Positions 8,496 through 18,242 are shown, counted from the stretch's first letter. The stretch: 64,000 nucleotides of DNA from WHUA01 sp963711215 (GCA_963711215.1 CAVQDH010000012.1:207590-271589); one strand, 5' to 3'. Notes: a model not told the origin generated them from the sequence alone. Numbers and translations are program-made.

Positions 8496-9890
8496 ATGAC
8501 CGATCTCGATCTCGCCTTCAGCCCCGTCCATGAATTGTCCGCCGCGATCCGGGCGGGAAAGCTGTCGCCGGTCGATCTGGTCGACGCCCTGCTGGCGCGC
8601 ATCGCCGCGCGGGACGAGACGCTGCACGCCTTCGTCACCGTCTATGCCGAGGACGCGCGGCGCGCGGCGAAGGCGGCGGAGGGCGCGATCAAGTCGGGCC
8701 ACGCGGTGGGACCGCTGCACGGCATCCCGGTCGCGCTCAAGGACATCATCGATCTCGAGGGCCGCGTCACGACCGGCGGCTCCTACGCGCTGAAGGACCG
8801 CGTGTCGCCCGTGACGGCGACCTTGGCGCGGAAGCTGATCGCCGCCGGCATGATCGTGCTCGGCAAGACCCATTCGGTCGAGTTCGCCATGGGCGGCTGG
8901 GGCACGAACCAGCACATGGGCACGCCGCGCAATCCCTGGGACCCGAAGGTCCACCGCGCGCCGGGCGGGTCCAGCTCGGGCACCGGCGTCGCGGTGTCGT
9001 CGGGGCTGGCGCCCTGGGGCATCGGCACGGACACCGGCGGGTCGGTGCGGCTGCCGGCGTCCTGGTGCGGCCTCACCGGGCTGAAGACGACGGTCGGCCG
9101 CGTCAGCTGCTACGGCGTGCTGCCGCTCGCCAGCACGCTCGACACGCCGGGGCCGATGACCCGCTCGGTCGAAGACGCGGCGCTGCTCTATAACGCGATG
9201 CAGGGGCCGGACCCGAAGGACGCGATGACCCGCGGCATCGCCTTCGCCGACCCGCTGCCGACCATGAAGCGCGGAGTCGCCGGCCTGAAGCTGGCGATCA
9301 TGCCGGCAAGCGCGCGCGACGGCGTCGATCCGGAGGTGCTCGCCGCCTTCGACGCGTCGGTCGAGACGCTGCGCGGGCTCGGCGCCAGGGCGGAGGAGAT
9401 CGCGCTACCCCTGCCCTTCGCCGCGATGGCCGAGATGGCGGGCGACATCATCGGCGCCGAGGGCTATCACTTCGTCGGCGACCTGGTCGACGACCTGTCG
9501 CTGCCGATCGACGAGGACGTGCGCCCCCGCATCTGGCGCGGTCGCGAGATGACCGTGCGGGCCTATCTCGACACACTGAAGAAGCGCGAGGGCGTGAAAC
9601 GCGATTTTGCCGCTGCGCTGGACGGTTACGACGCGTTGTTGACACCGACGACAGCGACGCCTGCGCCGCCGATCGAGACGATCGACCAGTCGACCAGCCC
9701 GGCCCTCTTCACCCGCACGGTCAACATCCTCGACCGCTGCGCGCTGGCGATCCCGAACGGCTTCACCCGGAGCGGCCTGCCGACCTCGCTGCACGTCGTC
9801 TGCGACGGCTACGCCGAGGCGATGGCGCTCCGCATCGGCTGGGCCTACGAGCAGGCGACCGACTGGCGCAGCCGCCGCCCGCCGCTTTAG
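8496..9890 (+). CDS. amidase (amidase-signature family)
   Basis: 464-residue serine hydrolase of the amidase-signature family. The Ser-cisSer-Lys triad is visible: Lys82 in GIPVALKDI, the cis-serine in GGSSSGTG (about 159-160) and the nucleophile Ser183 in DTGGSVRLPA. It hydrolyses amide bonds in the cytosol; GatA is the translation paralogue, but no gatB/gatC lie nearby, so a catabolic amidase is more likely. Start is the ATG at 8496; the open frame continues far upstream but that part is antisense to the MmgE/PrpD gene. Followed at about 130-bp intervals by the flavin monooxygenase and SsuD-like genes on the same strand. A paralogue is at 21109-22749. Confidence 0.92.
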   Translation: MTDLDLAFSPVHELSAAIRAGKLSPVDLVDALLARIAARDETLHAFVTVYAEDARRAAKAAEGAIKSGHAVGPLHGIPVALKDIIDLEGRVTTGGSYALKDRVSPVTATLARKLIAAGMIVLGKTHSVEFAMGGWGTNQHMGTPRNPWDPKVHRAPGGSSSGTGVAVSSGLAPWGIGTDTGGSVRLPASWCGLTGLKTTVGRVSCYGVLPLASTLDTPGPMTRSVEDAALLYNAMQGPDPKDAMTRGIAFADPLPTMKRGVAGLKLAIMPASARDGVDPEVLAAFDASVETLRGLGARAEEIALPLPFAAMAEMAGDIIGAEGYHFVGDLVDDLSLPIDEDVRPRIWRGREMTVRAYLDTLKKREGVKRDFAAALDGYDALLTPTTATPAPPIETIDQSTSPALFTRTVNILDRCALAIPNGFTRSGLPTSLHVVCDGYAEAMALRIGWAYEQATDWRSRRPPL

Positions 9891-10021
9891 ACGGCACCTG
9901 GCCGTTCCCGGCCCCAACTTGACAGCGGGGGCCCTGCGCCCCTCTGATTCAGGGTCGCCGGCGTTTCGCGCGCCGGCAGCATTTCCGTTAACCGGCCGCA
10001 GCCTGCGCAAGAGGAACCCCC

Positions 10022-11812
10022 ATGGACGATGTCAACACCGCCGTTGTGAGCGAACGACCGGCTGCGAGCGCGGAGCAGCGCGTGGCGCGCTGGCTCGCCG
10101 CCTTCGAGACGGCGCTCCAGGCGCGGGACAGGGCGGCGCTGGCGGCCCTGTTCGTGCCGGACAGCCACTGGCGCGACCTGCTGGCCTTCACCTGGCACAT
10201 CACGCCGAAGCGGGGCGCCGGGGAGATCGCGGACGCGCTCGTCGCGGCCCAGAAGACGACCGGCGCGCGCGGATTCAAGCTCGCGGCCGGGCGGACACCG
10301 CCGCACGGGCGCAAGCGGCTCGGCAACGACGTGATCGAGGCGCTCTTCGAGTTCGAGACGAAGATCGGCCGCGGCAACGGCGTGGTACGTCTCATGGCGG
10401 AAGCCAATGGCGGCGCCCCGCGCGCCTGGGTCTTCCTGACCACGCTCGAAGAGCTCAAGGGATACGAGGAGCATGTCGGCGCCCGCCGTCCGGCCGGCGA
10501 CGCCTACTCGCGCAACTTCGGCGGCGAGAACTGGCTCGACCGTCGCATCCGGCAGGAAGCGTATGAAGACCGCGAGCCCACTGTCCTCGTGATCGGCGGC
10601 GGTCAGGCCGGTCTCGGCATCGCGGCGCGGCTCAACCAGCTCGACGTCGATACGCTCGTCGTCGATAAGCTGCCGCGCATCGGCGACTGCTGGCGCCTGC
10701 GCTACCACTCGCTGGCGCTGCACAACCATATCCGCGTCAACCATCTGCCCTACATGCCCTTCCCGCCGACCTGGCCGAAATACATCCCGAAGGACATGCT
10801 GGGGAACTGGTTCGAATATTACGCCGGCGCGATGGAGATTAACTTCTGGACCGGCACAGCATTTGTGCGTGGTTCGTATGACGAGGCCACCAAACGATGG
10901 ACCGCCGTGGTGCAGCGGCCGGACGGCAGCGAGCGCACGCTCCATCCGCGTCACATCGTCTTCGCCAACGGCGTGAGCGGCATCCCCTACCGTCCGGCGC
11001 TGCCGGGCCTCGACGACTTCGCCGGCACGGTCGTCCATTCGGAGGGTTTTGACGACGGCTCGGCCTGGAAAGGCAAGAACGCGCTCGTCATCGGCACCGG
11101 CACCAGCGGCCACGACATCGCCCAGGACCTGTACAGCCACGGCGCGAACACCACGATCGTCCAGCGCGGCTCGACCACGGTGGTCAGCATCGATCCGAGC
11201 GCCGCGCTGAACTACGCGCTCTATGAAGAGGGCATGCCGCTCGAGGACACCGACCTGATCGCGGCGACGGGGACCTATCCGCTGATCATCAAGGGTTACC
11301 AGATGGCCGTGAAGCGCATGGTCGAATTCGACAAGGACATCATCGCCGGGCTGAAGGCGAAGGGTTTCCAGTTCGACATCGGTGAGGACGAGACCGGCCA
11401 TCAGATGAAATACCGCCGGCGCGGCGGCGGCTACTATCTCGACGCCGGCTGCGCGCAGCTCATCGTCGACGGCGAGGTCGGCTTGCTGCAGTACGACAGG
11501 ATCGACCATTTCGTGAAGGACGGCGCGCTGCTGAAGGACGGGACGGTCTTCCCGGCCGACCTGATCGTGCTGGCGACCGGCTACTACATGCAGCAGGAGC
11601 TGGTGCGCCGCGTGCTGGGCGAGGACATCGCCGAGAAGGTCGGGCCGATCTGGGGCATCGGCGAGGACGGCGAGATGGCCAACATGTGGAAACGCACGGC
11701 GCAGGACGGCCTGTGGTTCATCGCCGGCAGCCTGCCGCAATGCCGCATCTACTCGAAATTCCTCGCGCTGCAGATCAAGGCGCAGGAGGAAGGCATCCTC
11801 GGCGGACGATAG
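10022..11812 (+). CDS. flavin-containing monooxygenase with N-terminal NTF2/SnoaL-like domain
   Basis: 596 residues. Residues 20-160 form a SnoaL/NTF2-like alpha+beta domain (SHWRDLLAFTWHI is typical). This is joined to an FAD/NADPH monooxygenase: FAD fingerprint VIGGGQAGLG at 190-199, FMO/BVMO-type motif FAGTVVHSEGF at 333-343 and NADPH fingerprint VIGTGTSG at 356-363. Such enzymes insert oxygen next to N, S or carbonyl groups (FMO/YUC or Baeyer-Villiger chemistry). The N-terminal extension is not part of classical FMOs but occurs in a known bacterial subgroup. It lies between an amidase and an SsuD-like monooxygenase, suggesting oxidative breakdown of an amide- or sulfur-containing compound. 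Confidence 0.92.
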   Translation: MDDVNTAVVSERPAASAEQRVARWLAAFETALQARDRAALAALFVPDSHWRDLLAFTWHITPKRGAGEIADALVAAQKTTGARGFKLAAGRTPPHGRKRLGNDVIEALFEFETKIGRGNGVVRLMAEANGGAPRAWVFLTTLEELKGYEEHVGARRPAGDAYSRNFGGENWLDRRIRQEAYEDREPTVLVIGGGQAGLGIAARLNQLDVDTLVVDKLPRIGDCWRLRYHSLALHNHIRVNHLPYMPFPPTWPKYIPKDMLGNWFEYYAGAMEINFWTGTAFVRGSYDEATKRWTAVVQRPDGSERTLHPRHIVFANGVSGIPYRPALPGLDDFAGTVVHSEGFDDGSAWKGKNALVIGTGTSGHDIAQDLYSHGANTTIVQRGSTTVVSIDPSAALNYALYEEGMPLEDTDLIAATGTYPLIIKGYQMAVKRMVEFDKDIIAGLKAKGFQFDIGEDETGHQMKYRRRGGGYYLDAGCAQLIVDGEVGLLQYDRIDHFVKDGALLKDGTVFPADLIVLATGYYMQQELVRRVLGEDIAEKVGPIWGIGEDGEMANMWKRTAQDGLWFIAGSLPQCRIYSKFLALQIKAQEEGILGGR

Positions 11813-11933
11813 GCCGCGCGCGCCGGAAATTTGCGCGCGTTCCGGGGCAAGGGCTAGCCTGAAGACGGAGTGGGAATCCGCGGCAAGACGCCCATGCCCC
11901 CCGCAACCCATCTCGCCTGACCCGGAGACGCCC

Positions 11934-13049
11934 ATGGCCAATCCCCCGCTGACCTTCGGCTGGTTCCTGCCGTCGAGCGGCGACAGCACCTGCCTCGCCG
12001 ATCCGAAGGCGCGCATCGCGCCGAGCCGCGAGCTATTCGACGAGGTGGTCGATGCGGTCGACAACGGCGGCTTCAAATACATGCTGATGCCGGTGAACGC
12101 GGTCTGCTGGGAAGCGACGGTGCTGGCCTCCTACTACGTGGCGAAGACACGCAACGTGGCGCCGCTGATCGCGCTCCGCTCGGGTTACTGCAACCCGACG
12201 CTCTCGGCCAAGATGTTCGCGACCCTGGACCAGATCTCCGGCGGGCGGCTTTGCGTCAACCTGATCGCCGGCATCAACGACGACGACACAATGGCGGACG
12301 GCATCCCGGACTCCAAGCAAGTCCGCTACGAGAAGATGGACGAGGAAGTGACGATCATGAAGCGCCTGTGGTCGTCGACCGAGCCGATCGGCTTCGAAGG
12401 CAAGCATTACCGGGTCAACGCGGTGATCGACCCCAAGCCGCTGCAGAAGCCCTTCCCGCCCTTCTTCCTCGGCGGCGGCTCGGCGCAGGCGGCGGAGATT
12501 TCGGCCAAGCACTCGACCGTGCATCTCTTCTGGGGCGACAAGCCCGAGGTCATCGCGGCGAAGATCAAGGACATGCGGAAGCTCGCCGCAAAATACGGCC
12601 GCGAGGACGCGCTGCAATTCGGCATGCGCCTGCAGATCGTCTGCGGCGAGACCGAGGAAGCAGCCTGGGACAACGCACACCGGCTGATCGCCGGCGCGAC
12701 GCGCTTCAAGCTTGCCAACATGCGCGCGGGAGTCTCCGCCGCCGACGGCATCCGCCGCACCTCGGAAGCCAACCAGCGCGTCTGGCAGCTTCTCGAGGAG
12801 TCGGGCAGCGAGATGAAGATCCATCCCCATCTCTGGACCGGCATCTCCATGGTGCGCGCGGGCGCCGGCATCGCCGTCGTCGGCACGCCGAAGCAGATCG
12901 CCGCGACGCTCGACGAGTTCGTCGCGGCCGGCTGCACCAGCTTCTGCCTGTCGGGCTATCCGCACGCGGAGGCGGCGCGCACCTTCACGCGCGAGGTCAT
13001 GCCCTATTTTGCGGGACGCCTCTCCGACCGCCTGCCCGTGGCCGCGTAA
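11934..13049 (+). CDS. LLM-class FMNH2-dependent monooxygenase (SsuD-like)
   Basis: 371 residues with the bacterial-luciferase TIM-barrel fold: FGWFLPSSGD at the N-terminus, TLDQISGGRLCVNLIAG near residue 105 (flavin-phosphate region), and PFPPFFLGGGSAQAAEISAK near 165. These blocks match the alkanesulfonate monooxygenase SsuD / NtaA group, which uses reduced FMN and oxygen to cleave C-S, C-N or other bonds. It needs a separate flavin reductase, which I do not see nearby. A strong GGAGA precedes the ATG. Last of three same-strand genes after the amidase and FMO. Without ssuABC neighbours a sulfonate substrate is only a guess. Confidence 0.9.
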   Translation: MANPPLTFGWFLPSSGDSTCLADPKARIAPSRELFDEVVDAVDNGGFKYMLMPVNAVCWEATVLASYYVAKTRNVAPLIALRSGYCNPTLSAKMFATLDQISGGRLCVNLIAGINDDDTMADGIPDSKQVRYEKMDEEVTIMKRLWSSTEPIGFEGKHYRVNAVIDPKPLQKPFPPFFLGGGSAQAAEISAKHSTVHLFWGDKPEVIAAKIKDMRKLAAKYGREDALQFGMRLQIVCGETEEAAWDNAHRLIAGATRFKLANMRAGVSAADGIRRTSEANQRVWQLLEESGSEMKIHPHLWTGISMVRAGAGIAVVGTPKQIAATLDEFVAAGCTSFCLSGYPHAEAARTFTREVMPYFAGRLSDRLPVAA

Positions 13050-13101
13050 TTCCCAGGCGCGATCGGCGCGCGATATCACCGCCGGCCGGCGACGGCGAAT
13101 T

Positions 13102-14134
13102 TCAGCGAAAGGCCGGCATGACGTCGTGGCAAAGGCGGTCGAGGCTGGCCTTGACCGTGATCCGCGCCGAGCATGCCGCCCGCGTTCAGCTCCAGCACGA
13201 AGCCGTCGATGCCGAGCACGTCGCGAAACTCCTGGAAGCGGTCGATGACTTGCTCGGCCGAGCCGAAGGCGACGCGGGACGCGCGGATATCATCGTAGTC
13301 GAGCGCGGCCAGCGTCTGGGCGATGCCTTCGCGCCCCGTTTCGTGCCGGGCCGTCAGCAAGCGCGCCTGGCGGGCGAAATAATACTCGATGCCGGCGCGC
13401 GGCGTGTCGTAGCCGTCGCGCTCGTCCGCGCCGACATAAGCGGGGACGCGGAGATAGGCGCTGCCCTCGCCCGGATGGCCGTTCGCCTTCCAGGCGCTTC
13501 GGTAGTGGCCCAGGCTCTCCGCCAGGAAGGAAAGACCGTCGCCGCGCAGGCCGACGAAGACCGGCAGGCCTTCGCGCGCGACCTTCTCGAACGTCGCGGC
13601 GGAGGTCGCCGCCATCCGCATCGGTGGGCCCGGTTTCTGCACTGGGGCCGGCATCACCTCGGCGTCCGTTACTTTGTAGTACTCGCCCTCGTAGGAGAAC
13701 TTGCCGCCGGCCCAGGCGCGCCGGAGGATATCCAGCGCCTCGTCGAAACGCGCCTGGCTTTCGCCGTAATCGATGCCGTAGGCGCGATAGGATCGTTCGA
13801 AGCCGCTCCGCCCGATGCCGAAGTCGAAGCGGCCCCCGGAAATCTGGTCGAGCGTCGCGACCTCCTCGGCGATGCGGAGCGGCGAGTTGGCAAGCGGCAG
13901 GACATAGACCGCGCTGCCGACGCGCATCCGCTTGGTCCGGCTGGCGATCGCCGTCATGGTGAGCATGGGCGAAGACAGCACCGAGCGCTCTGGATTGAAG
14001 TGGAACTCCGCAAGCCACGCGCAGTCGAGGCCCCAGGCCTCGGCCGCATCGACCAGATCGAATCCCTCGGCGAAGGCGCGGGCCGAATCGCCGCCTTCGC
14101 GGACACCGAATTCCATGAACATCCCGAAATGCAT
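13102..14134 (-). CDS. LLM-class flavin-dependent oxidoreductase, luciferase-alpha-like (C-terminal frameshift)
   Basis: Starts MHFGMFMEFGVREGG at the ATG 14132-14134. It carries the LLM blocks LAEFHFNPERSVLSSP, VATLDQISGGRFDFGIGRSG and RMAATSAATFEKVA, about 343 residues after correction. It resembles the limonene/luciferase-like subgroup and is not a close paralogue of the SsuD-like gene facing it. The frame changes at about 13160-13178: the reading frame as written gives a meaningless tail to 13076, while the next frame restores a family-typical ending (SLDRLCHDVMPAFR) and stops at 13102. The span is one base longer than a multiple of three, so a single inserted base explains it. Only about 20 C-terminal residues are affected. 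Confidence 0.85.
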
Positions 14135-14234
14135 GCCGCGACACTCCCCGGTTGATTGCGGGTTATGGAAATCATCGTATGCGTTCCGGACTTCGACGGC
14201 AAATCGCGGTCTGATATAGGTCAGCAGGACATCC

Positions 14235-15291
14235 CTATCGTCCCGGCGGTGCGACCTTGCGGATGCGGTTGTTCTCCGTGTCGCCGATATAGACCGCGCC
14301 GTCCGGCCCGACGGCGACGCCATGCGGCCGCGCGAGCGCGGACTGGATCGCGGGGACGCCGTCGCGGGTAAAGCCGTGCTCACCGGTGCCGGCGATCGTG
14401 CTCACCCGGTCCGCGCGCCAGTCGATCAGGCGGATGACGTGGTTCTCGGTATCGACGATCAGCGCGTTGCCGTCGCGGTCGAGCGCCATCTCCTTCGGCC
14501 GGTCGAAGATCGCCGCGGCCGCCGGCCCGCCGTCGCCGCCATAGCCCTTCTCACCCGTGCTGGCGACGGTGGTTATGCGGCCGTCCGGCGCTACCAAGCG
14601 CAGCGAGCTGCCCTGGCGCTCGAGAATGTAGACCGCATCATCCCAGATGCCGGGAGACGACGGCGCGCGCGCCGAAGACCGCCGCCGCGGCGGCCGGCCC
14701 GCCGTCGCCGTCATGCGCGGCCGCGCCGGTGCCGGCAAAGGTCGAAATGACGCCGCTCGACAGATCGACCGCGCGCACCCGGTTGTCCGCGACGTCGGCG
14801 ATGAAGAGCCGCGCCCCGTCGCGGGAAAAGGCGAGCCCGTTCGGCTCGACCATGCCGGCGCGATCCGCCGGGCCGCCGTCGCCGGAGAAGCCTTTCGCGC
14901 CGGTGCCGGCGAAGGTCGTGACGACGCCGGTCTTGCCGTCGATCCGGCGCACCACGGCGTTCAGCCGGTCGGCGGTGTAGATCGCGCCGTCCCGCCCGAC
15001 GGCGACGCCGTAAGGCTGGTTGAAACGGGCCTTCGGGCCCGGCCCGCCGTCGCCCGAATAGCCGGCATCGACGCAGCCGGCCACCGTCTCGATCACGCCC
15101 GACCGCGCGTCGATACGGCGGATGCAGTGATTGTAGGTATCGGAAAAGATCAGGTTGCCCGCCGCATCGAACACCACGTCGAACGGATTGTTGAGCGTGG
15201 CCTGCGCCGCGGGTCCGCCGTCACCGGCATAGCCGGCCGCGCCGTTTCCCGCGACGGTCGTGATGATCCAGCCGGTATAGGCGGACTCCAT
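14235..15291 (-). pseudogene. NHL-repeat protein, frameshifted
   Basis: About 351 residues after correction, made of repeated NHL blades with the motif TVAGxGxxGxxGDGGPA...N/R-P-x-x-V-x-x-D-x-x-G-N. I count six such blades, giving a six-bladed beta-propeller, probably a binding scaffold or a lactonase-like enzyme. No signal peptide is evident, so location is uncertain. The frame breaks at about 14660-14680 inside an alternating GC run; the N-terminal frame ends at 14638 and the C-terminal frame resumes with SPGIWDDAVYILE. The total length is one base over a multiple of three. It follows the luciferase-like gene on the opposite-numbered side and precedes the beta-hydroxyacid dehydrogenase by 17 bases, probably one operon. 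Confidence 0.82.
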
Positions 15292-15308
15292 CCTCGTGCA
15301 CTCCCTTT

Positions 15309-16205
15309 CTAGTCGCGCGTTTTCGGCAGCTGGAAGTTGGCGTTGCGCTCGATCACCTTGACCATCTCGCTCATGTCGCCGTTGCGCAGGCCCATGGCGA
15401 GCGCCTGCTGCAAGGTGAGATAGGTGGCGCTCGCCACGTTCTGCGGCACCGCCAGGCGATCCGCCTCCATCTGCCAGAGATGCGTGTCCTTTTCATTAAT
15501 ATAGAGAGGCGCTTCCATGTCGAACTTCCGGTTCATGATGAAGTTCGGGATCTTGGTCAGCGTGGCGCTGTTCTGCCCCGTGCCGGAATTGATCACCGCC
15601 AGCGCCTTTTCCGGATCGACGCCGCCCTTCGCCACCATGACCAGCGCCTCAAGCCCGATGACGAGGTTGGTGAAGGACATAATGTTGTTGCAGATCTTGG
15701 TGAGCTGCGCCTGCCCGACCTTGTCGCCGACATAATGGATGTCGCGCGCGAAGGCCTTCAGCATCGGCTCGACCCGCTCGTAGACCGCCTTGGGACCGGA
15801 GGTGATCACCGTGATGTCCGCGTTGCGCGCCCGCGCCACGCCGCCGGTGATCGGCGAGTCGAGCATGCCGACGCCCTTCTCCGCGAGCGTCCGCTCGACT
15901 TCGGTGACGGCGTCGGTGCCCATCGTTCCCAGGTTCACGAAAGTCTTCATCCGCTTGCCGTGAATGATGCCGTCGGCGGCGGAGACGACGGCGTGGAAGC
16001 TGGCGATGCTGGGCATGCAGGCGAAGACGATGTCGGCCTCGTCGGCGACCTCGACCGGCGACCCGGCGATGCGCGCCTGTTTCGCCGCCAGCGGCTTCGT
16101 CGCCTCGGCCCTGATGTCGAAAGCGACCAGCGCTTTCTCCTGATCCAGCAGATTGGCCGCCAACGGCATTCCCATGCTGCCCGTCCCGATGAATCCCGCC
16201 TTCAT
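15309..16205 (-). CDS. beta-hydroxyacid dehydrogenase family (3-hydroxyisobutyrate dehydrogenase-like)
   Basis: 298 residues, the normal family length. The Rossmann fingerprint GFIGTGSMGMPLAANL (residues 4-19) binds NAD(P). The substrate motif appears as DSPITGGVARA near 117-127, with the catalytic lysine in KICNNIMSFTNL (about 170). Family members oxidise 3-hydroxyisobutyrate, tartronate semialdehyde, 6-phosphogluconate-like or gamma-hydroxybutyrate substrates in the cytosol. Which one applies here cannot be read from the sequence. It is the first gene of the minus-strand set that continues into the NHL and luciferase-like genes. GGGACGG lies just upstream of its ATG. Confidence 0.9.
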   Translation of the reverse strand: MKAGFIGTGSMGMPLAANLLDQEKALVAFDIRAEATKPLAAKQARIAGSPVEVADEADIVFACMPSIASFHAVVSAADGIIHGKRMKTFVNLGTMGTDAVTEVERTLAEKGVGMLDSPITGGVARARNADITVITSGPKAVYERVEPMLKAFARDIHYVGDKVGQAQLTKICNNIMSFTNLVIGLEALVMVAKGGVDPEKALAVINSGTGQNSATLTKIPNFIMNRKFDMEAPLYINEKDTHLWQMEADRLAVPQNVASATYLTLQQALAMGLRNGDMSEMVKVIERNANFQLPKTRD

Positions 16206-16457
16206 GCTTTCCGTCCCTTTTCATTGCCGAGCGATGCCGCGCCCGCCCCGTCAGCATCGCCGGTCAGGCATGATGGGATCAAGTGCGGCCAGGTTTCCCG
16301 GAATGAGTAGAATGGCCGCGTTTCGGGCGATGATCGCGTCCACCGATCGAAATTACCTGCTGCTTCGATAAATCCGCGTTTATTCCGTAACCGATATGGT
16401 ATGAGGGATTGCAGAAATTGTCGTCGGCACGCGCGAACGTCAGAGGGGAGCTGATCG
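16206..16457. promoter_or_regulatory. divergent intergenic region upstream of the repeat protein and dehydrogenase
   Basis: 252 bases lie between two divergent starts, so both promoters must be here. The part from about 16350 to 16420 is clearly more AT-rich than the surroundings, as expected for a promoter of the plus-strand repeat protein. No operator palindrome or convincing -35/-10 pair could be fixed by eye. Confidence 0.35.
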
Positions 16458-18218
16458 ATGTCACGCAGGTATTGGGTATTGCCGTTCCTGTTGGCTTTTC
16501 TGCTCGGCGCGGCGATGGCGCAGCCCGCCAAGGCCGACTTCGCCAAGGCCACCAAATCCAGCGTCAAGCCTTTCTGTCCCAGCGGAAGCTTCTTCGATCT
16601 GCGCAACGGCGGCGAATGCTGGTCCTGTCCGGCGGGCACCAACCGCACGATCTTTCCGGTCACCAACAACAATGCGTGCAAGAAGCCGGGCTGGAGTGGC
16701 TGGAGCAAGGCCGTCTTCCGCGGCAAGGCGAAGACACCGCAGCCGAAGGGCGCGTTCTACGATATGCGCGGCGGCGGCGAATGGTGGAAATGTCCGGGCA
16801 ACCGGCCGCGCCGCACCCTCTACGCCGTGACCGACGCGCGCGCCTGCGCGACGAAAAACATCATCGGCGAGAAGCTGGCGCACGCCCAGTATCTCGGCAA
16901 GGTCCACAACCCGAAGCCGAACGACGCGTTCTACGACCTGCGCGGCGGCGGCGAGTATTGGAGCTGTCCGCGCGGATACAACCGCACGATCTTTCCGGTC
17001 ACCGCGGGCAACGCCTGCGAGCAGCACCATCCCGCCATCGACTTCAGCGCGCGCTATGTGAGCAAGTTCGGATGCCCGAAGGGCACCTTCTTCGACCTCC
17101 GGGGCGGCGGCGAATGCTGGTCCTGCCCCGCCTCGCATCCCTTTCGCACGATCAATCCGGTCACCAGCAACGGCGCCTGCGCGCGCACCTTCGGACAGAT
17201 CTTCTCCGTCGACGGCACGGTCATCTGCAAGCAGGCCGTGGCGGCGATCCGCGACGGCGGAGCGGCCATCGGGAAGTTTCAGGACAGCGTCGACAAGCTC
17301 ACCGCCCCGGTCACCGCGCCGATCCAGAAGATGCTGAGCGGCATCGTGCCGGACATCCGCTCGCCGAAGGCGCTCAAGGGCGTGCTCGCCAAGCTTCCCC
17401 TCGGCGATCCGCGCTTTCGCCAGGTCATGGCGGAGCTGGAGCGCATCGCTGACCAGAATCCGGAAAAGCTGGCGAATGCGGTCATGAATCCGAACGTGGT
17501 TTGCAGCGGCAACGCCAGGCAAATCAGCGACGCCCTGATTGCCGCGGGGCTCCGGCGCGACTTCGCGATCAAGCGGGCGGGCCTGTTCGACGGCTTCCCG
17601 ATCGGCCGCGCGGAGGCGCGAGAAGCCGCCGGCGAAAAGAAGCAGGTCCTGTACGTGGTCTCCGGGTCCGTGGCCCTGGTAAAGCAAAACGGTCCGGTCA
17701 GCTTGGGCGGGGCAATCACGATCCAGATCGTCACCAATCTCCGCGACGAGAGCCGGGTCTATTTGAGCCTCGGGCCCACGATCGCCGCGTCGAAGCCCGG
17801 CGCGAAGGGCGCCGGCGCCGAGCTGCACCGGGAATTCGGCATCATGATCTTCCCATACGCGGCGTTCGAGGAGGGCGGCCACGACAAATTCACGCAGATA
17901 GAGGAGCTCGGATTGGAGCTCGGCTTCGACATCGCGCGGTTCAACGACCTGTTCGGCCGCTATCGCACCGAGCTCGCAAGGCTGGAATGCATCAAGGACA
18001 CCGCGGACAAGCTGCCCCAGCGCGCGCGCAAGTCCTGCAAATGGGATGCGGATATCGGCGTCGCCATCTCCTTCTCGCCCAAGGCGTTCAAGGACCCGGG
18101 CAACAACATTCCGGGCTTCGGGCTGAGCTTCGCGCCGCATCGGACGAGCGGCAAGATCACGAGCGAAGATCGGCCCGAGGTCGTCTTCACGGGCGACTAT
18201 TCCTTCCGGCTGTTTTAG
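16458..18218 (+). CDS. uncharacterised exported protein with four Cys/Trp-rich GGGE-C-W repeats
   Basis: 586 residues; I do not recognise a named family. A Sec signal peptide (residues 1-26, ending AQPAKA-DF) is followed by four repeats at 37-77, 91-133, 150-190 and 203-243. Each has P-x-x-(F/Y)-(F/Y)-D-(L/M)-R-x-G-G-E-x-W-x-C-P, then R-T, then (F/Y/N)-(P/A)-V-T and a final A-C. A helical linker (about 250-330) follows, then a beta-rich domain (about 390-586) with VLYVVSGSVALV and alternating hydrophobic strands ending in GDYSFRLF. Paired cysteines suggest disulfides and a periplasmic or surface location. It stands alone between divergent and convergent neighbours. Binding or adhesion is conceivable, but that is inference. 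Confidence 0.85.
   Translation: MSRRYWVLPFLLAFLLGAAMAQPAKADFAKATKSSVKPFCPSGSFFDLRNGGECWSCPAGTNRTIFPVTNNNACKKPGWSGWSKAVFRGKAKTPQPKGAFYDMRGGGEWWKCPGNRPRRTLYAVTDARACATKNIIGEKLAHAQYLGKVHNPKPNDAFYDLRGGGEYWSCPRGYNRTIFPVTAGNACEQHHPAIDFSARYVSKFGCPKGTFFDLRGGGECWSCPASHPFRTINPVTSNGACARTFGQIFSVDGTVICKQAVAAIRDGGAAIGKFQDSVDKLTAPVTAPIQKMLSGIVPDIRSPKALKGVLAKLPLGDPRFRQVMAELERIADQNPEKLANAVMNPNVVCSGNARQISDALIAAGLRRDFAIKRAGLFDGFPIGRAEAREAAGEKKQVLYVVSGSVALVKQNGPVSLGGAITIQIVTNLRDESRVYLSLGPTIAASKPGAKGAGAELHREFGIMIFPYAAFEEGGHDKFTQIEELGLELGFDIARFNDLFGRYRTELARLECIKDTADKLPQRARKSCKWDADIGVAISFSPKAFKDPGNNIPGFGLSFAPHRTSGKITSEDRPEVVFTGDYSFRLF
16566..17186 (+). repeat. four tandem ~41-residue Cys/Trp repeats within the exported protein
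   Basis: The repeated protein module is encoded four times, at 16566-16688, 16728-16856, 16905-17027 and 17064-17186, separated by 12-16 variable residues. Core residues FYDLRGGGE and W-x-C-P are nearly invariant, and FPVT recurs in copies 1 and 3. Copy 2 lacks the first and middle cysteines (WWKCP), and copy 3 has Tyr in place of one cysteine. The loss of paired cysteines looks coordinated rather than random. Confidence 0.85.
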
Positions 18219-18242
18219 GACGAGCGCCCGCCGCCGCGCGCC

